From Microbacterium hominis NBRC 15708 (GTDB lineage: Bacteria > Actinomycetota > Actinomycetes > Actinomycetales > Microbacteriaceae), in assembly GCF_001592125.1 (NCBI RefSeq), contig NZ_BCWI01000023.1:1-64000 (forward strand): a DNA stretch of 64,000 bases, in the 5' to 3' direction. Shown here in pieces: positions 21,396-28,606 of the stretch (positions within the stretch are counted from its first letter, which is position 1; each line of letters starts with the position of its first letter). Under the pieces are notes generated by a model that was not told the origin of the DNA, did not search any database, and worked only from the letters and a program-made list of their open reading frames with translations. Position numbers and translations under genes: made by a program.

Positions 21396-21974
21396 TCACG
21401 CCACCGTCAGCGAGACGATCGGGCGCGCCGGTTTCGGGCGGGCGACCTCGACGAATCCGGCATCCACGAAGCTCGAGAGGGCGCCGTGGAAGAGGTTGTT
21501 CGACGACGTCTTGCCGGCATCGGTGTCGACGGGGTAGCCCTCGATGACGCGCGCGCCGTGTGCGCGGGCGTGGTCGACGGCCGCGTCGAGCAGGCGGTTC
21601 GCGAGGCCGTCGCCGCGGAACTCCCGGCGGACGACGAAGCAGGTCACCGCCCACACCGACGCATCGTCGAAGGGCTCCGGCGACTGCTGGAACGCGCGCG
21701 TCGTGGCGAGGCGGGGCTGCGCCGGCCGCGGCGACACCTTGACCCAGCCGGCCGCCTCGCCGTCGACGTAGGCGATGAGCGCGGAGACGGGCGTGGCGGC
21801 GAGGTCGCCGCGGAGCAGCTCGCGCCGCTCGGCGGGCGTCGCGGACTGGAAGTCCTTGTTGCGCAGCATCCACCACTGGCACCAGCAGGAGGCGCCGTCG
21901 CCTCCGCCGGTGAGGGCGTGCTCCACATCGGCGAAGCGATCGGCGGATGCCGGGACGATCTCGATCTGGCTCAT
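21396..21974 (-). CDS. GNAT family N-acetyltransferase
   Basis: A 192-residue GNAT. The acetyl-CoA loop is seen in VRREFRGDGLANRLLDAAVDHA, preceded by the beta-4 strand VWAVTCFVV. A cysteine/tryptophan-rich segment near residue 30 (SCWCQWWMLRNKDF) is shared by a frequent actinobacterial subgroup of unknown substrate. ATG 21974 was chosen; upstream in-frame codons lie in non-coding sequence before the tRNA. Confidence 0.85.
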   Translation of the reverse strand: MSQIEIVPASADRFADVEHALTGGGDGASCWCQWWMLRNKDFQSATPAERRELLRGDLAATPVSALIAYVDGEAAGWVKVSPRPAQPRLATTRAFQQSPEPFDDASVWAVTCFVVRREFRGDGLANRLLDAAVDHARAHGARVIEGYPVDTDAGKTSSNNLFHGALSSFVDAGFVEVARPKPARPIVSLTVA

Positions 21975-22066
21975 GACCAGACCGTACTCCCGGTCACGGA
22001 CACGCGTTCGCGAGCACTCCCGGAAACCGGTAGGATAGGGGAGTTGTCCGCGAGCGGACGGTAGAC

Positions 22067-22132
22067 CGGGATGTGGCGCAGCTTGGTAGCGCACTTGACT
22101 GGGGGATAAGGGGTTTACCTCCTGTCGGCCCG
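22067..22132 (+). pseudogene. broken tRNA-Pro duplicate
   Basis: The first 37 bases match the intact tRNA-Pro gene at 22155 through the anticodon loop, with one change. After GGGGG at about 22105 the sequence departs, the T-arm is missing, and only CCCG of the acceptor 3' strand remains. The break is close to the anticodon loop, the same place where the 43-bp integration repeats begin. It may be a former target gene cut by an integration event. Confidence 0.7.
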
Positions 22133-22154
22133 AAATAACTGAAAATCGATGCCA

Positions 22155-22228
22155 CGGGATGTGGCGCAGCTTGGTAGCGCACCTGACTGGGGGTCAGGGG
22201 GTCGCAGGTTCAAATCCTGTCATCCCGA
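22155..22228 (+). tRNA. tRNA-Pro (anticodon GGG)
   Basis: A complete 74-base cloverleaf. The acceptor CGGGATG pairs with CATCCCG, discriminator A. The anticodon stem CCTGA/TCAGG closes the loop CTGGGGG with anticodon GGG (reads CCC/CCU). The T-arm is GCAGGTTCAAATCCTGT. No CCA is encoded. It is followed by a perfect terminator hairpin. Its 3' part is the attachment sequence for the islands downstream. Confidence 0.95.
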
Positions 22229-22229
22229 C
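22187..22229 (+). repeat. integration repeat, copy 1 (tRNA-Pro 3' part, attL-like)
   Basis: These 43 bases run from the first anticodon-loop base to one base past the discriminator. They recur at 28239-28281 (one mismatch) and 35617-35659 (one mismatch). Tyrosine integrases commonly use the anticodon-loop to 3'-end part of a tRNA gene as crossover region, so the three copies mark successive integrations. Confidence 0.9.
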
Positions 22230-22232
22230 AGA

Positions 22233-22268
22233 AAAACCCTGATGAAAAGCCATTTTCATCAGGGTTTT
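22233..22268 (+). terminator. Rho-independent terminator after tRNA-Pro
   Basis: A perfect 16-bp stem (AAAACCCTGATGAAAA and its complement) with a GCCA loop. The stem ends in TTTT. A related hairpin follows integration copy 2 at 28286, so the element brought a homologous tRNA end plus terminator. Confidence 0.9.
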
Positions 22269-22426
22269 GTCATGTCCGTCGACGGGTTTTTGTTGGTCCC
22301 CTCGTGGTCCCCCTGGTCGATCAGCAGGAGCGGCCGATCGCCCACCGGCATCCCTTCGGCGGCCCAAGCTGTGGATAAGGGGACCAAAAGGGGACCAGAA
22401 CGCTCTGCGAGCTGTGCGGCGCATCG

Positions 22427-22770
22427 CTACAAGGTCCTCGATGCGCCTCGGCGAGACGGCCCGGTGGCCTTGGCTGAGCGGGCGAGGAAGGCGTTGGCCT
22501 GCTCGGCAGCGGAGGCCAGGTGCCGGTCGTCGGGGTGGAGGTAGCCGCGGGTGGTCTCGACCGAGGCGCGGCCGAGGATGTTCTGGAGCACGTGCAGCGG
22601 GATGCCGGCGTCAGCGAGCCAGGTCGCGCCGGTGTGGCGCAGGCCGTGGCGGGTGAGGTCGGGCAGGCCGATGTCTTTGACGATCTGGTCCCAGTTCGTC
22701 GCGTCCCGCACCGTCGCGGTCGTGAGCGCACCGCCTTTCGGCCCGACCAGCAGTCGATCCTCAGGCTTGT
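22427..22770 (-). pseudogene. tyrosine integrase, C-terminal remnant
   Basis: About 110 residues remain: LLVGPKGGALTTATV, then catalytic HGLRHTGATW (His-x-x-Arg), ILGRASVETT and the nucleophile region TRGYLHPDD. The N-terminal arm-binding and core-binding domains and the first catalytic Arg are gone; upstream of about 22770 the opposite strand encodes a kinase fragment instead. It points towards the tRNA, as an integrase next to its attachment site would. Probably the ancestral integrase of island A. Confidence 0.8.
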
Positions 22771-23147
22771 GGTCGGAACATGGACCGCGACCGGATCGGC
22801 GGTGCTGGGAGCCCTCCTGCAACTTGCTGCGATCGTCATCGGTGCTGTGGTCCTGTTGCTGATGCGTATCCGCGTGCTCGCCGTCCGGGCCCGTCTCGCG
22901 GACCTTCAGGCGGCGACAGCGCGGGGGCGGGCGCGGATCGCCGAGGGGATGCACGATGCGATCGGGCATCAGCTCGCCCTGGTTTCGCTCCGTGTCGCCG
23001 CGCTGGAAGTGCAAACCCAGGGAGAGGCACGTGTGACTGCTGCTCTGATCCGGTCCGACGTTGCCGCATCTGTCGAGCGCTTGCACGACGTGCTGGATGT
23101 ACTCCGACGCCCGGATGTCGACGCCATAACCCGAGTCGAAGCAGCCC
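22770..23147 (+). pseudogene. NarL-type sensor histidine kinase fragment
   Basis: About 125 residues: one hydrophobic segment (LLQLAAIVIGAVVLLLMRI) and a HisKA_3 dimerisation domain with the phospho-acceptor His in EGMHDAIGHQLALVSL. The 5' end is lost at the junction with the integrase remnant and the 3' end is interrupted by the IS at 23151. Across the IS the frame could continue a few residues at 24551, but no HATPase domain follows. Confidence 0.7.
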
Positions 23148-23193
23148 TAGGCCGTGTTGCTAAAGGCTTCGGTCCGAGCGATAGCTTGGTCAT

Positions 23194-23625
23194 GTGCTTC
23201 GTGACTCGGTGACGGTGGTGGCGGACATTGATGCCTCCGTCGAGGTTGTCTGGCGATACCTAACGGCGGGGCGAGGCGCATGGTGGCCTGAGATGCGCTT
23301 CGAGGCCGCCGTCGGCTCGCCGCTCGTTGAAACCTGGGTCGAGGGAGACCGTCAGGTAAGCGCGGCGGGGAGTGTCACACGATGCGACGCGCCGCATGTT
23401 CTCGGATTCAGTTGGACCGAGCAGAGCTGGGATCATCCTCTCGAGGTCGTGATCGAGCTCGAAGCGCGCCTGCAGGGGACCTTGGTCACGCTCACCGAGT
23501 CAGGATTCTCCCGCGCTCGGACTCCGTCTTCGTTGCCTGCGGAACACGACGAGGGGTGGCGATACCACTTGGCGCGCTTGAAGCGTACGAGCGAGGGCGA
23601 AGCAGTCGACGTCGATGTTCAGTGA
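23194..23625 (+). CDS. SRPBCC (START/AHSA1-like) family protein
   Basis: A 143-residue protein with the SRPBCC helix-grip pattern: VTVVADIDASVEVVWRYLT, then GSVTRCDAPHVLGFSW and a C-terminal helix around DEGWRYHLARLK. Such proteins bind small hydrophobic ligands; many pair with ArsR-type regulators, none of which is next to it. It starts at GTG 23194, only 44 bp inside the IS end, and its end overlaps the convergent transposase end by 7 bp. It appears to travel with the IS. Confidence 0.75.
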   Translation: MLRDSVTVVADIDASVEVVWRYLTAGRGAWWPEMRFEAAVGSPLVETWVEGDRQVSAAGSVTRCDAPHVLGFSWTEQSWDHPLEVVIELEARLQGTLVTLTESGFSRARTPSSLPAEHDEGWRYHLARLKRTSEGEAVDVDVQ

Positions 23626-24499
23626 ACGCTGCTGGCGAGCCAGTGGAGTGTGGCAGCGAGGCAGAGACCGGAGTGGTAGTTCCGTGCGGTCTTGTCTGAG
23701 CGCATCGCGATACCACGCCATTGCTTGAGCTTGTTGAAGCACCGCTCGACGACGTTGCGGCCGCGGTAGCGGACCCGCTGCTGGTGCCCGAAGTCGATCG
23801 GTCGCCCTCGGCGCTTGCGGCGGTGAGCGATCTGATCGTCACGCTCGGGGATCGTCGCGGCGATCCCGCGCTCGCGCAGCCAGGCACGGTTCGCTCTTGA
23901 CGGGTAGCCCTTGTCCGCGAGCACCCGGTCCGGTCGCGACCGTGGCCTGCCTCTCGCGCCCGGGACGCGGATCTCGCTCAGCGTCGCGGTCAGCATGCTG
24001 GTGTCTGCCGCTTGTCCGGGTGTGAGGATGAACGCGAGGGCACGTCCCTTCCCGTCGCAGACCAGGTGACTCTTCGTTGTCAGCCCGCCGCGAGCGGCCG
24101 ATCGCATGATCAGGCGGCTCGTCACCGAACTTCTTGTAGTTCGACAAAGCCCCCTGTGGTGCGCGGAAGCGTCGCACCGTGCTGGTGTACACGCACGATC
24201 GTGGAGTCGATCGATGCGACCCAGTCCAGATCGGCAGACTGCTGCGCAAGCGACTGCGTCTTCTCCAGCACCCGCGCCCACACGCCCTCTTCGGACCAAC
24301 GGTTGAAGTTCTTATAGATCGTGTTCCAGGTCCCGAAACGCTCCGGCACATCCCGCCAAGGAGCGCCCGTGCGGAACCGCCACGCCGTCGCTTCGACCAC
24401 CGTACGTCGGTCGACAGGGGGCCGCCCCGTCGACTTGACAGTCGGGAACAGCGGACCGATCACAGCCCACGCTTCATCCGAGATCACGTCACGAGACAC
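23619..24499 (-). pseudogene. IS5-family transposase, frame-broken
   Basis: The coding sequence is spread over three frames. The first part (MSRDVISDEAWAVIGPLFPT to ASIDSTIVRVHQHGA) is in one frame. Around 24150 a GGGGG run leads to a second frame with SNYKKFGDEPPDHAIGRSR. Around 24085 it moves to a third with GGLTTKSHLVCDGKGRALAF through DKGYPSR and RNVVERCFNKLKQWR. The first change could be the programmed frameshift known in this group. The second looks like loss of two bases in a CG-rich run, so the enzyme is probably inactive. Confidence 0.75.
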
Positions 24500-24571
24500 G
24501 CATCAAGACTCACCCACGAGGCACCCGAACGTGTTTAGCAACACGGCCTAGGAGAGAACGATGTCGCAGGC

Positions 24572-26335
24572 CTACGAAGGAAAATCTTGGCGCAGACGTC
24601 CGCGGGTCGTCGCGGCGGGAATGAGACGAGCGGCCTTCCGAGTTTGCGCGTGGACGCCGCTCGGTTCGTCAGGCACGAGTTCAATGTCACCGGTGATCTC
24701 GAGACTGAACGCGAACTCGAAATCGTTGCCGAGCAGGGGAAAGGGAATCGCCCAGGGAACCATGAGCTTGCCGGCTTCGGCGCGTGCCATCAGATTGTCG
24801 AGCGCTGCGGGGTCATCTTCGTACCAGAGAACGAGCTCGCCGATGCCAACCTCGGGCTCTAGCCCGGCGACCGTGTCAGCGATGATGCGTAGGCCTACGC
24901 CCTTCTGATCTGCCAGAGCCTCCATGTTTTCGGGCAGCGCGATGGGCCGCTTAGTTGCGGTGCTGATGCGGGCCAGGTCCTCGACGGCTGCGACCAGGTC
25001 AGGTGGGATCGGTGCTTCACCACTGAGCGCGAGGGTGTGCTCGGCGACTCGGAGACCGAACTCGTCTTGTGGGCGCAGCCTGTTGTCGTTGCCCCAGGCT
25101 GCGCAGAAGCGTAGCGCGGGCAGGACACGTTGCACGGGCTCGCCCACCCAGAGGTCGCCGCGCATATCGAGCTTCACCTTCATGGATATCCCGTTCGGGG
25201 TGTTGAGCATCACGAAAAGATCGACGCCGATGTATTCCTCGGCGTCGGTGCCGTGGAGATGTTCGCCGCCTGCAATGCCGCGTCCTGTGCGGCGCAGCGA
25301 GAAGAGCCGCTCGGCCAGGCGTTTGCCGTCGGTGTCCTCGATGACCCAGAGGGACCGGGCCGTTGGTTCGTCGTCGAACTCACCGACAGCCGGGCCGATT
25401 CGCAGCAGGTTGTCACTGGCGGGCAGGTCACCGCCCAGCCCTCCGGGGAGGTCAATAGTGAGTTTGTCGACGACATCACCATCGAGGGTGACGGGCGTGC
25501 CGTAGTCCCGCCATTGCTCCCATGCCTCGCGCTGCTCGGGGGTCATCCGCTCGGGATACACGGTGTAGCTGCCCGGGATGGGACGGTCTTCCAGGGCGCT
25601 GTCGTACTTGGTGGAGACATGCCAGGTCACGTGTGGCGCCTCGGGGCTCGTCCGTGCGATCACGCTGGCGACGAGTCCGACCCAGGGCGTGATGACGGGC
25701 AGGTCCGCCGTTACCTGGAAGTCGTAGTTGAAGTGCGGGTCCGCCGCGTTTATCTGCCGGTGAAGTTCCGCCAAGGGGGCCGACGCGTCACCAGGTTCGA
25801 TCTTTGTCGGATCCATCGTGAGGTTGTGGAGCCCGGCGAGGCTGCTCATCTGGTTCAGGATCTCGCGAACCTTCTCCATGCCGTCGCCGAGGTAGTACTC
25901 GCGGATGTTAGGCGATTCGAGCAGCAGATCCTCGATCTGCGTGAGTCCGAAGACTTCAACGGGGAACGGTGCGTTGAGCTCTGTAGCAAGGTTTGCGAGC
26001 CATGTCTCCTGCTCGCGGGTGAGATCCATCGGTAGCGTCAGATACCACCTTGCGATGGTGTAGCGAGAAGTCGTGTCTTGGTGGGACGCGATCGCGGTCT
26101 TCAGAGACTTCTTGATCTGGCTCTTCCGCGAGTCGTCGAGTCCGTCCGCGAACTTCTTGACCTGGTAGTCCTCGACGTGGAACTGCGACTGCCCTGCGGG
26201 TACCAGGACGTCTAATCCACCGTCGCCCTGGGAGGGTCTGATGCGTCGCGCATGCTGGTGTCGGCGACACAGTCCGACCGCGATCATCCGCTCGATCGTG
26301 TCAGGGTCTACGACGGTCCACGGAATCGCGGTCAT
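24572..26335 (-). CDS. PD-(D/E)XK nuclease-domain protein, putative defence effector
   Basis: A 587-residue protein. The N-terminal 130 residues carry a restriction-endonuclease-like core: RIRPSQGDGGLDVLVP at 32-46 (acidic site in GDGGLDV) and the QxK motif YQVKKF at 57-62. The remaining 450 residues, mostly beta-rich and acidic, match nothing I recognise and may be the sensor or target-binding part. The start ATG 26335 has a strong ribosome site (GGAGG, complement of 26341-26350). It lies downstream of the AlbA_2 gene in the same direction (144-bp gap). I infer a two-gene defence unit. Confidence 0.7.
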   Translation of the reverse strand: MTAIPWTVVDPDTIERMIAVGLCRRHQHARRIRPSQGDGGLDVLVPAGQSQFHVEDYQVKKFADGLDDSRKSQIKKSLKTAIASHQDTTSRYTIARWYLTLPMDLTREQETWLANLATELNAPFPVEVFGLTQIEDLLLESPNIREYYLGDGMEKVREILNQMSSLAGLHNLTMDPTKIEPGDASAPLAELHRQINAADPHFNYDFQVTADLPVITPWVGLVASVIARTSPEAPHVTWHVSTKYDSALEDRPIPGSYTVYPERMTPEQREAWEQWRDYGTPVTLDGDVVDKLTIDLPGGLGGDLPASDNLLRIGPAVGEFDDEPTARSLWVIEDTDGKRLAERLFSLRRTGRGIAGGEHLHGTDAEEYIGVDLFVMLNTPNGISMKVKLDMRGDLWVGEPVQRVLPALRFCAAWGNDNRLRPQDEFGLRVAEHTLALSGEAPIPPDLVAAVEDLARISTATKRPIALPENMEALADQKGVGLRIIADTVAGLEPEVGIGELVLWYEDDPAALDNLMARAEAGKLMVPWAIPFPLLGNDFEFAFSLEITGDIELVPDEPSGVHAQTRKAARLIPAATTRGRLRQDFPS

Positions 26336-26479
26336 CGGGGCGCCTCCTTCCTGCTCCTGGGGATCACTCGAATGTCATCCTCGCATCGGAGGTCATGGGA
26401 GGTGAGCGGTCTGCCACGACGTTTGTGGTGCTTGGGTTGCTCGGCTCAGGTTCATTGGCCCCTGGGGTCGGGCGACGTA

Positions 26480-27958
26480 CTAGTCTTCGGCTGTCCCCGC
26501 GAAGGATACAAGACGTGGATTCTCGAAGCCGTCCCAGCCGTTGTAGGCGAAGGCTTCACGTGCTGCCGCACTGTTCATGTGCCGGTACACGGCCGCCAGC
26601 TGCGCGTCGGTACCGTCAAAGAGTGCGGCGCGCGCGACGGGGTCGTCGAGCAGGGTGAGGAACGCAGGCTCGGCCCTTGCCGAGTAGTAGAGAGCGAAGT
26701 TGGTGTATGCGCCGAGCTTGTCGTTTTCGTCTTTGCCGGCGTTCGCGACGCCTCGGTAGACGTCGAACTCAACCAGCAGATTTGTGAGATCTCGCGGTTG
26801 ACCGTCGCCGAGCAAGTCGAAGAGGTGAGCGGCTACGGGTTTGGCGGCCTCGATGACGCCGCTTCGCGTGCCTTCTTCGTCCTTCAGTAGCTCGGCTCGG
26901 GCGACCATGACTTCGGCCTTTCGGAGCAGCGATTTCCAGTAGCCACCGTGCGTACTGATGGGAGTGAGGCGGACCAGGGCCGCCAGGCTCTCCCACTGCT
27001 TCTCCTGCACGAGAACGACGCCGAGGGCATAGAGATGCATGAGCACTTCCTTGTGGCCGAGCGGGAACCGGCGCGGCTGGCTGACGAAGTCTTCATCGAC
27101 CGATTCGTAGATGGCTCGGTAACCCTCGATTGCTCGGGAGAAGGCCGTGCCTGCTGAGTAGCGCGCGGAGAGCGCAGCGATGATGTCGAGCCGGTCGAGC
27201 TGATCACCTAGTTCAGCCGCGACAGCCCTCGCGTCCTTGCCCGTGGCGGCATCGACGACGGTGACGGCGTCGCTGATCGTCTTCCGCAGGAGGAGATCGA
27301 GGCCGACTTCGTCGCCGCGGCGGATCAGCTCGGTGACTGCTGCGCCGAACGACTCAGCTGGCATTTCGACGTTCACGTTCACGAACCCGCCCGGCTCGAA
27401 GGCTGGGGTTGCGACGCGGATCGTCTCGAAGATGTCTCGTCGCCATTCTTCCTTGCGGGCCGCGATGACTCGCTCGATGATGCCGCGTGCTTCGTGCTGA
27501 TTCCATCGAACGCTAGAGGTGCCGCGACGCACGAACACATCTCCGGCGCGCCAGACTGTCTTGTTCTCGTACTCGCCGTCTTTCGACATGATCCGCATAC
27601 CGTCCCGGTTCGGGCCGACGCCGATCAAGAGGAAGTCGTTGGACTCGATGCGATGGAGGGCGGCGCTGAGGTCGATGGGCTCGCCGAGTACCGCGGCGAC
27701 CCTGGATCGGATTTTCTGCTCATCGAAATCGCGGGCGGCTTCAGGCGCAAACAAGCCGCTCGGTGACCCGTGATCGTCAGCACCTACGACGATGTAACCA
27801 CCGTCAGGGAGGGACTCCATCGCGGCGATGTCTTTGCACAGCTCGATGAGGTCAGGCTTCTGGCGAGGGTTCCATGTCGCCTTGAAATCGAGATCATCCG
27901 ACTCGGCGCCGCGCGCGAGCAGCCCGCGCAGGCGATCCAGGTCGACGCTCATCGGCAT
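26480..27958 (-). CDS. AlbA_2/Schlafen-type domain protein
   Basis: A 492-residue protein. Residues 15-130 look like the AlbA_2 (Schlafen core) domain: DDLDFKATWN at 21-30 and GGYIVVGADDHG at 53-64, followed by FVRRGTSSVRW. Such domains bind or cut RNA or DNA in several defence systems. The rest is a mainly helical C-terminal region with no motif I recognise. ATG 27958 and ATG 27952 are both possible. Expressed ahead of the nuclease gene at 26335. Confidence 0.7.
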   Translation of the reverse strand: MPMSVDLDRLRGLLARGAESDDLDFKATWNPRQKPDLIELCKDIAAMESLPDGGYIVVGADDHGSPSGLFAPEAARDFDEQKIRSRVAAVLGEPIDLSAALHRIESNDFLLIGVGPNRDGMRIMSKDGEYENKTVWRAGDVFVRRGTSSVRWNQHEARGIIERVIAARKEEWRRDIFETIRVATPAFEPGGFVNVNVEMPAESFGAAVTELIRRGDEVGLDLLLRKTISDAVTVVDAATGKDARAVAAELGDQLDRLDIIAALSARYSAGTAFSRAIEGYRAIYESVDEDFVSQPRRFPLGHKEVLMHLYALGVVLVQEKQWESLAALVRLTPISTHGGYWKSLLRKAEVMVARAELLKDEEGTRSGVIEAAKPVAAHLFDLLGDGQPRDLTNLLVEFDVYRGVANAGKDENDKLGAYTNFALYYSARAEPAFLTLLDDPVARAALFDGTDAQLAAVYRHMNSAAAREAFAYNGWDGFENPRLVSFAGTAED

Positions 27959-28238
27959 AACGGGAGACTACAACGGCGAATCGGTCGTCGGATTGGCTGC
28001 GAGCCAGGATTACGACCTGCGGCGACGCTGCTGGCGCCGCCACGTACCTTGGTTGAGTGAGCGGGGCAAGCTGCGGATTTCGGCATTCGGGTTGTCGACT
28101 CGAGCCCGGTGTGCCCGCCAAGCGCCGGGACCTGCTCGGGACCATATGCATGCAATTCATGTAAGTCATGACGTGAAATGGTGCCGTCTGAGGGGCAGAG
28201 ATGCCCGGAAAATCAAGGAATCGGGTCGAACCGGGTAC
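27959..28238. other. upstream region of the island A genes
   Basis: No credible gene is seen. It must hold the leftward promoter for the AlbA_2 gene. A purine/pyrimidine-alternating AT-richer stretch (CATATGCATGCAATTCATG, 28142-28160) stands out and could be a binding site. It ends at integration copy 2. Confidence 0.4.
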
Positions 28239-28281
28239 CTGGGGGTCAGGGGGTCGCAGGTTAAAATCCTGTCATCCCGAC
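28239..28281 (+). repeat. integration repeat, copy 2
   Basis: It matches the tRNA-Pro 3' part at 22187-22229 at 42 of 43 positions (A for C in the T-loop). Upstream of the repeat there is no tRNA 5' half, so this is an attachment-site remnant, not a gene. It separates island A from island B. Confidence 0.9.
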
Positions 28282-28285
28282 GGAA

Positions 28286-28319
28286 AAGCCCTGATGAGAA
28301 GCTATTCTCATCGGGGCTT
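28286..28319 (+). terminator. tRNA-type terminator hairpin after copy 2
   Basis: A 15-bp stem AAGCCCTGATGAGAA with loop GCTA and a complementary arm with one G-T pair. It is clearly related to the hairpin at 22233, showing that homology extends beyond the tRNA end. Confidence 0.8.
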
Positions 28320-28606
28320 GGTCCTACTTGGCTACGGGTTTAGGCGTCCTGCGTGGTTGCTCCAACAGGTTCTAGCGTCATCGCCTCCGCGCGAGCGAAC
28401 CGTTGCTGCCCTTGCGAATCAAATTCAAGTGACGTGGAGGCTCGCTTCGCTCCATCCAAAATGCTGATTCGTTCGTTCCGTGGCGAGCGTGAGATCGGTG
28501 GTGTCGGTTTGCAAGTACGCCCACCGTCAGAGATGCAAGCAGGGACACAAGCTAGTACCATGCACGCAGCGGTCATGCGTCGCTGATCGTCGATACCATC
28601 AAATAC
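28320..28606. other. leader region of the STAND gene
   Basis: No supported gene. Short frames on both strands have no recognisable protein character. The promoter for the large gene at 28607 must be here; I see no convincing -35/-10 pair. Confidence 0.35.

Larger units (their letters stand above)
23151..24547. mobile_element. IS5/IS427-type insertion sequence with passenger gene
   Basis: Inverted ends GCCGTGTTGCTAAA (23151-23164) and TTTAGCAACACGGC (24534-24547) are exact complements. The element is flanked by the 4-base direct repeat CTAG at 23147-23150 and 24548-24551. It is 1397 bp, longer than the usual 0.85-0.9 kb for the group, because it also encloses an SRPBCC gene between the left end and the transposase. 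It interrupts a sensor-kinase fragment. Confidence 0.8.
22230..28281. mobile_element. island A, between integration copies 1 and 2
   Basis: A 6.05-kb segment bounded by 43-bp direct repeats of the tRNA-Pro 3' part. It holds a 3' integrase remnant, a sensor-kinase fragment, an IS5-type element with passenger gene, and two large genes that look like nucleic-acid-targeting defence proteins. With its own integrase truncated it cannot excise alone. Confidence 0.75.

Noticed and set aside
22194..22424. Minus-strand frame ending MTGFEPATP over the tRNA
   Set aside because: This peptide is the well-known false product of reading a tRNA T-arm in antisense.
22427..23086. Complete integrase gene
   Set aside because: Only the C-terminal catalytic part is present; the upstream part of the frame is antisense to a kinase fragment.
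28239..28281. A second tRNA-Pro gene
   Set aside because: The D-arm and 5' acceptor strand are missing; only the 43-bp 3' part is present.
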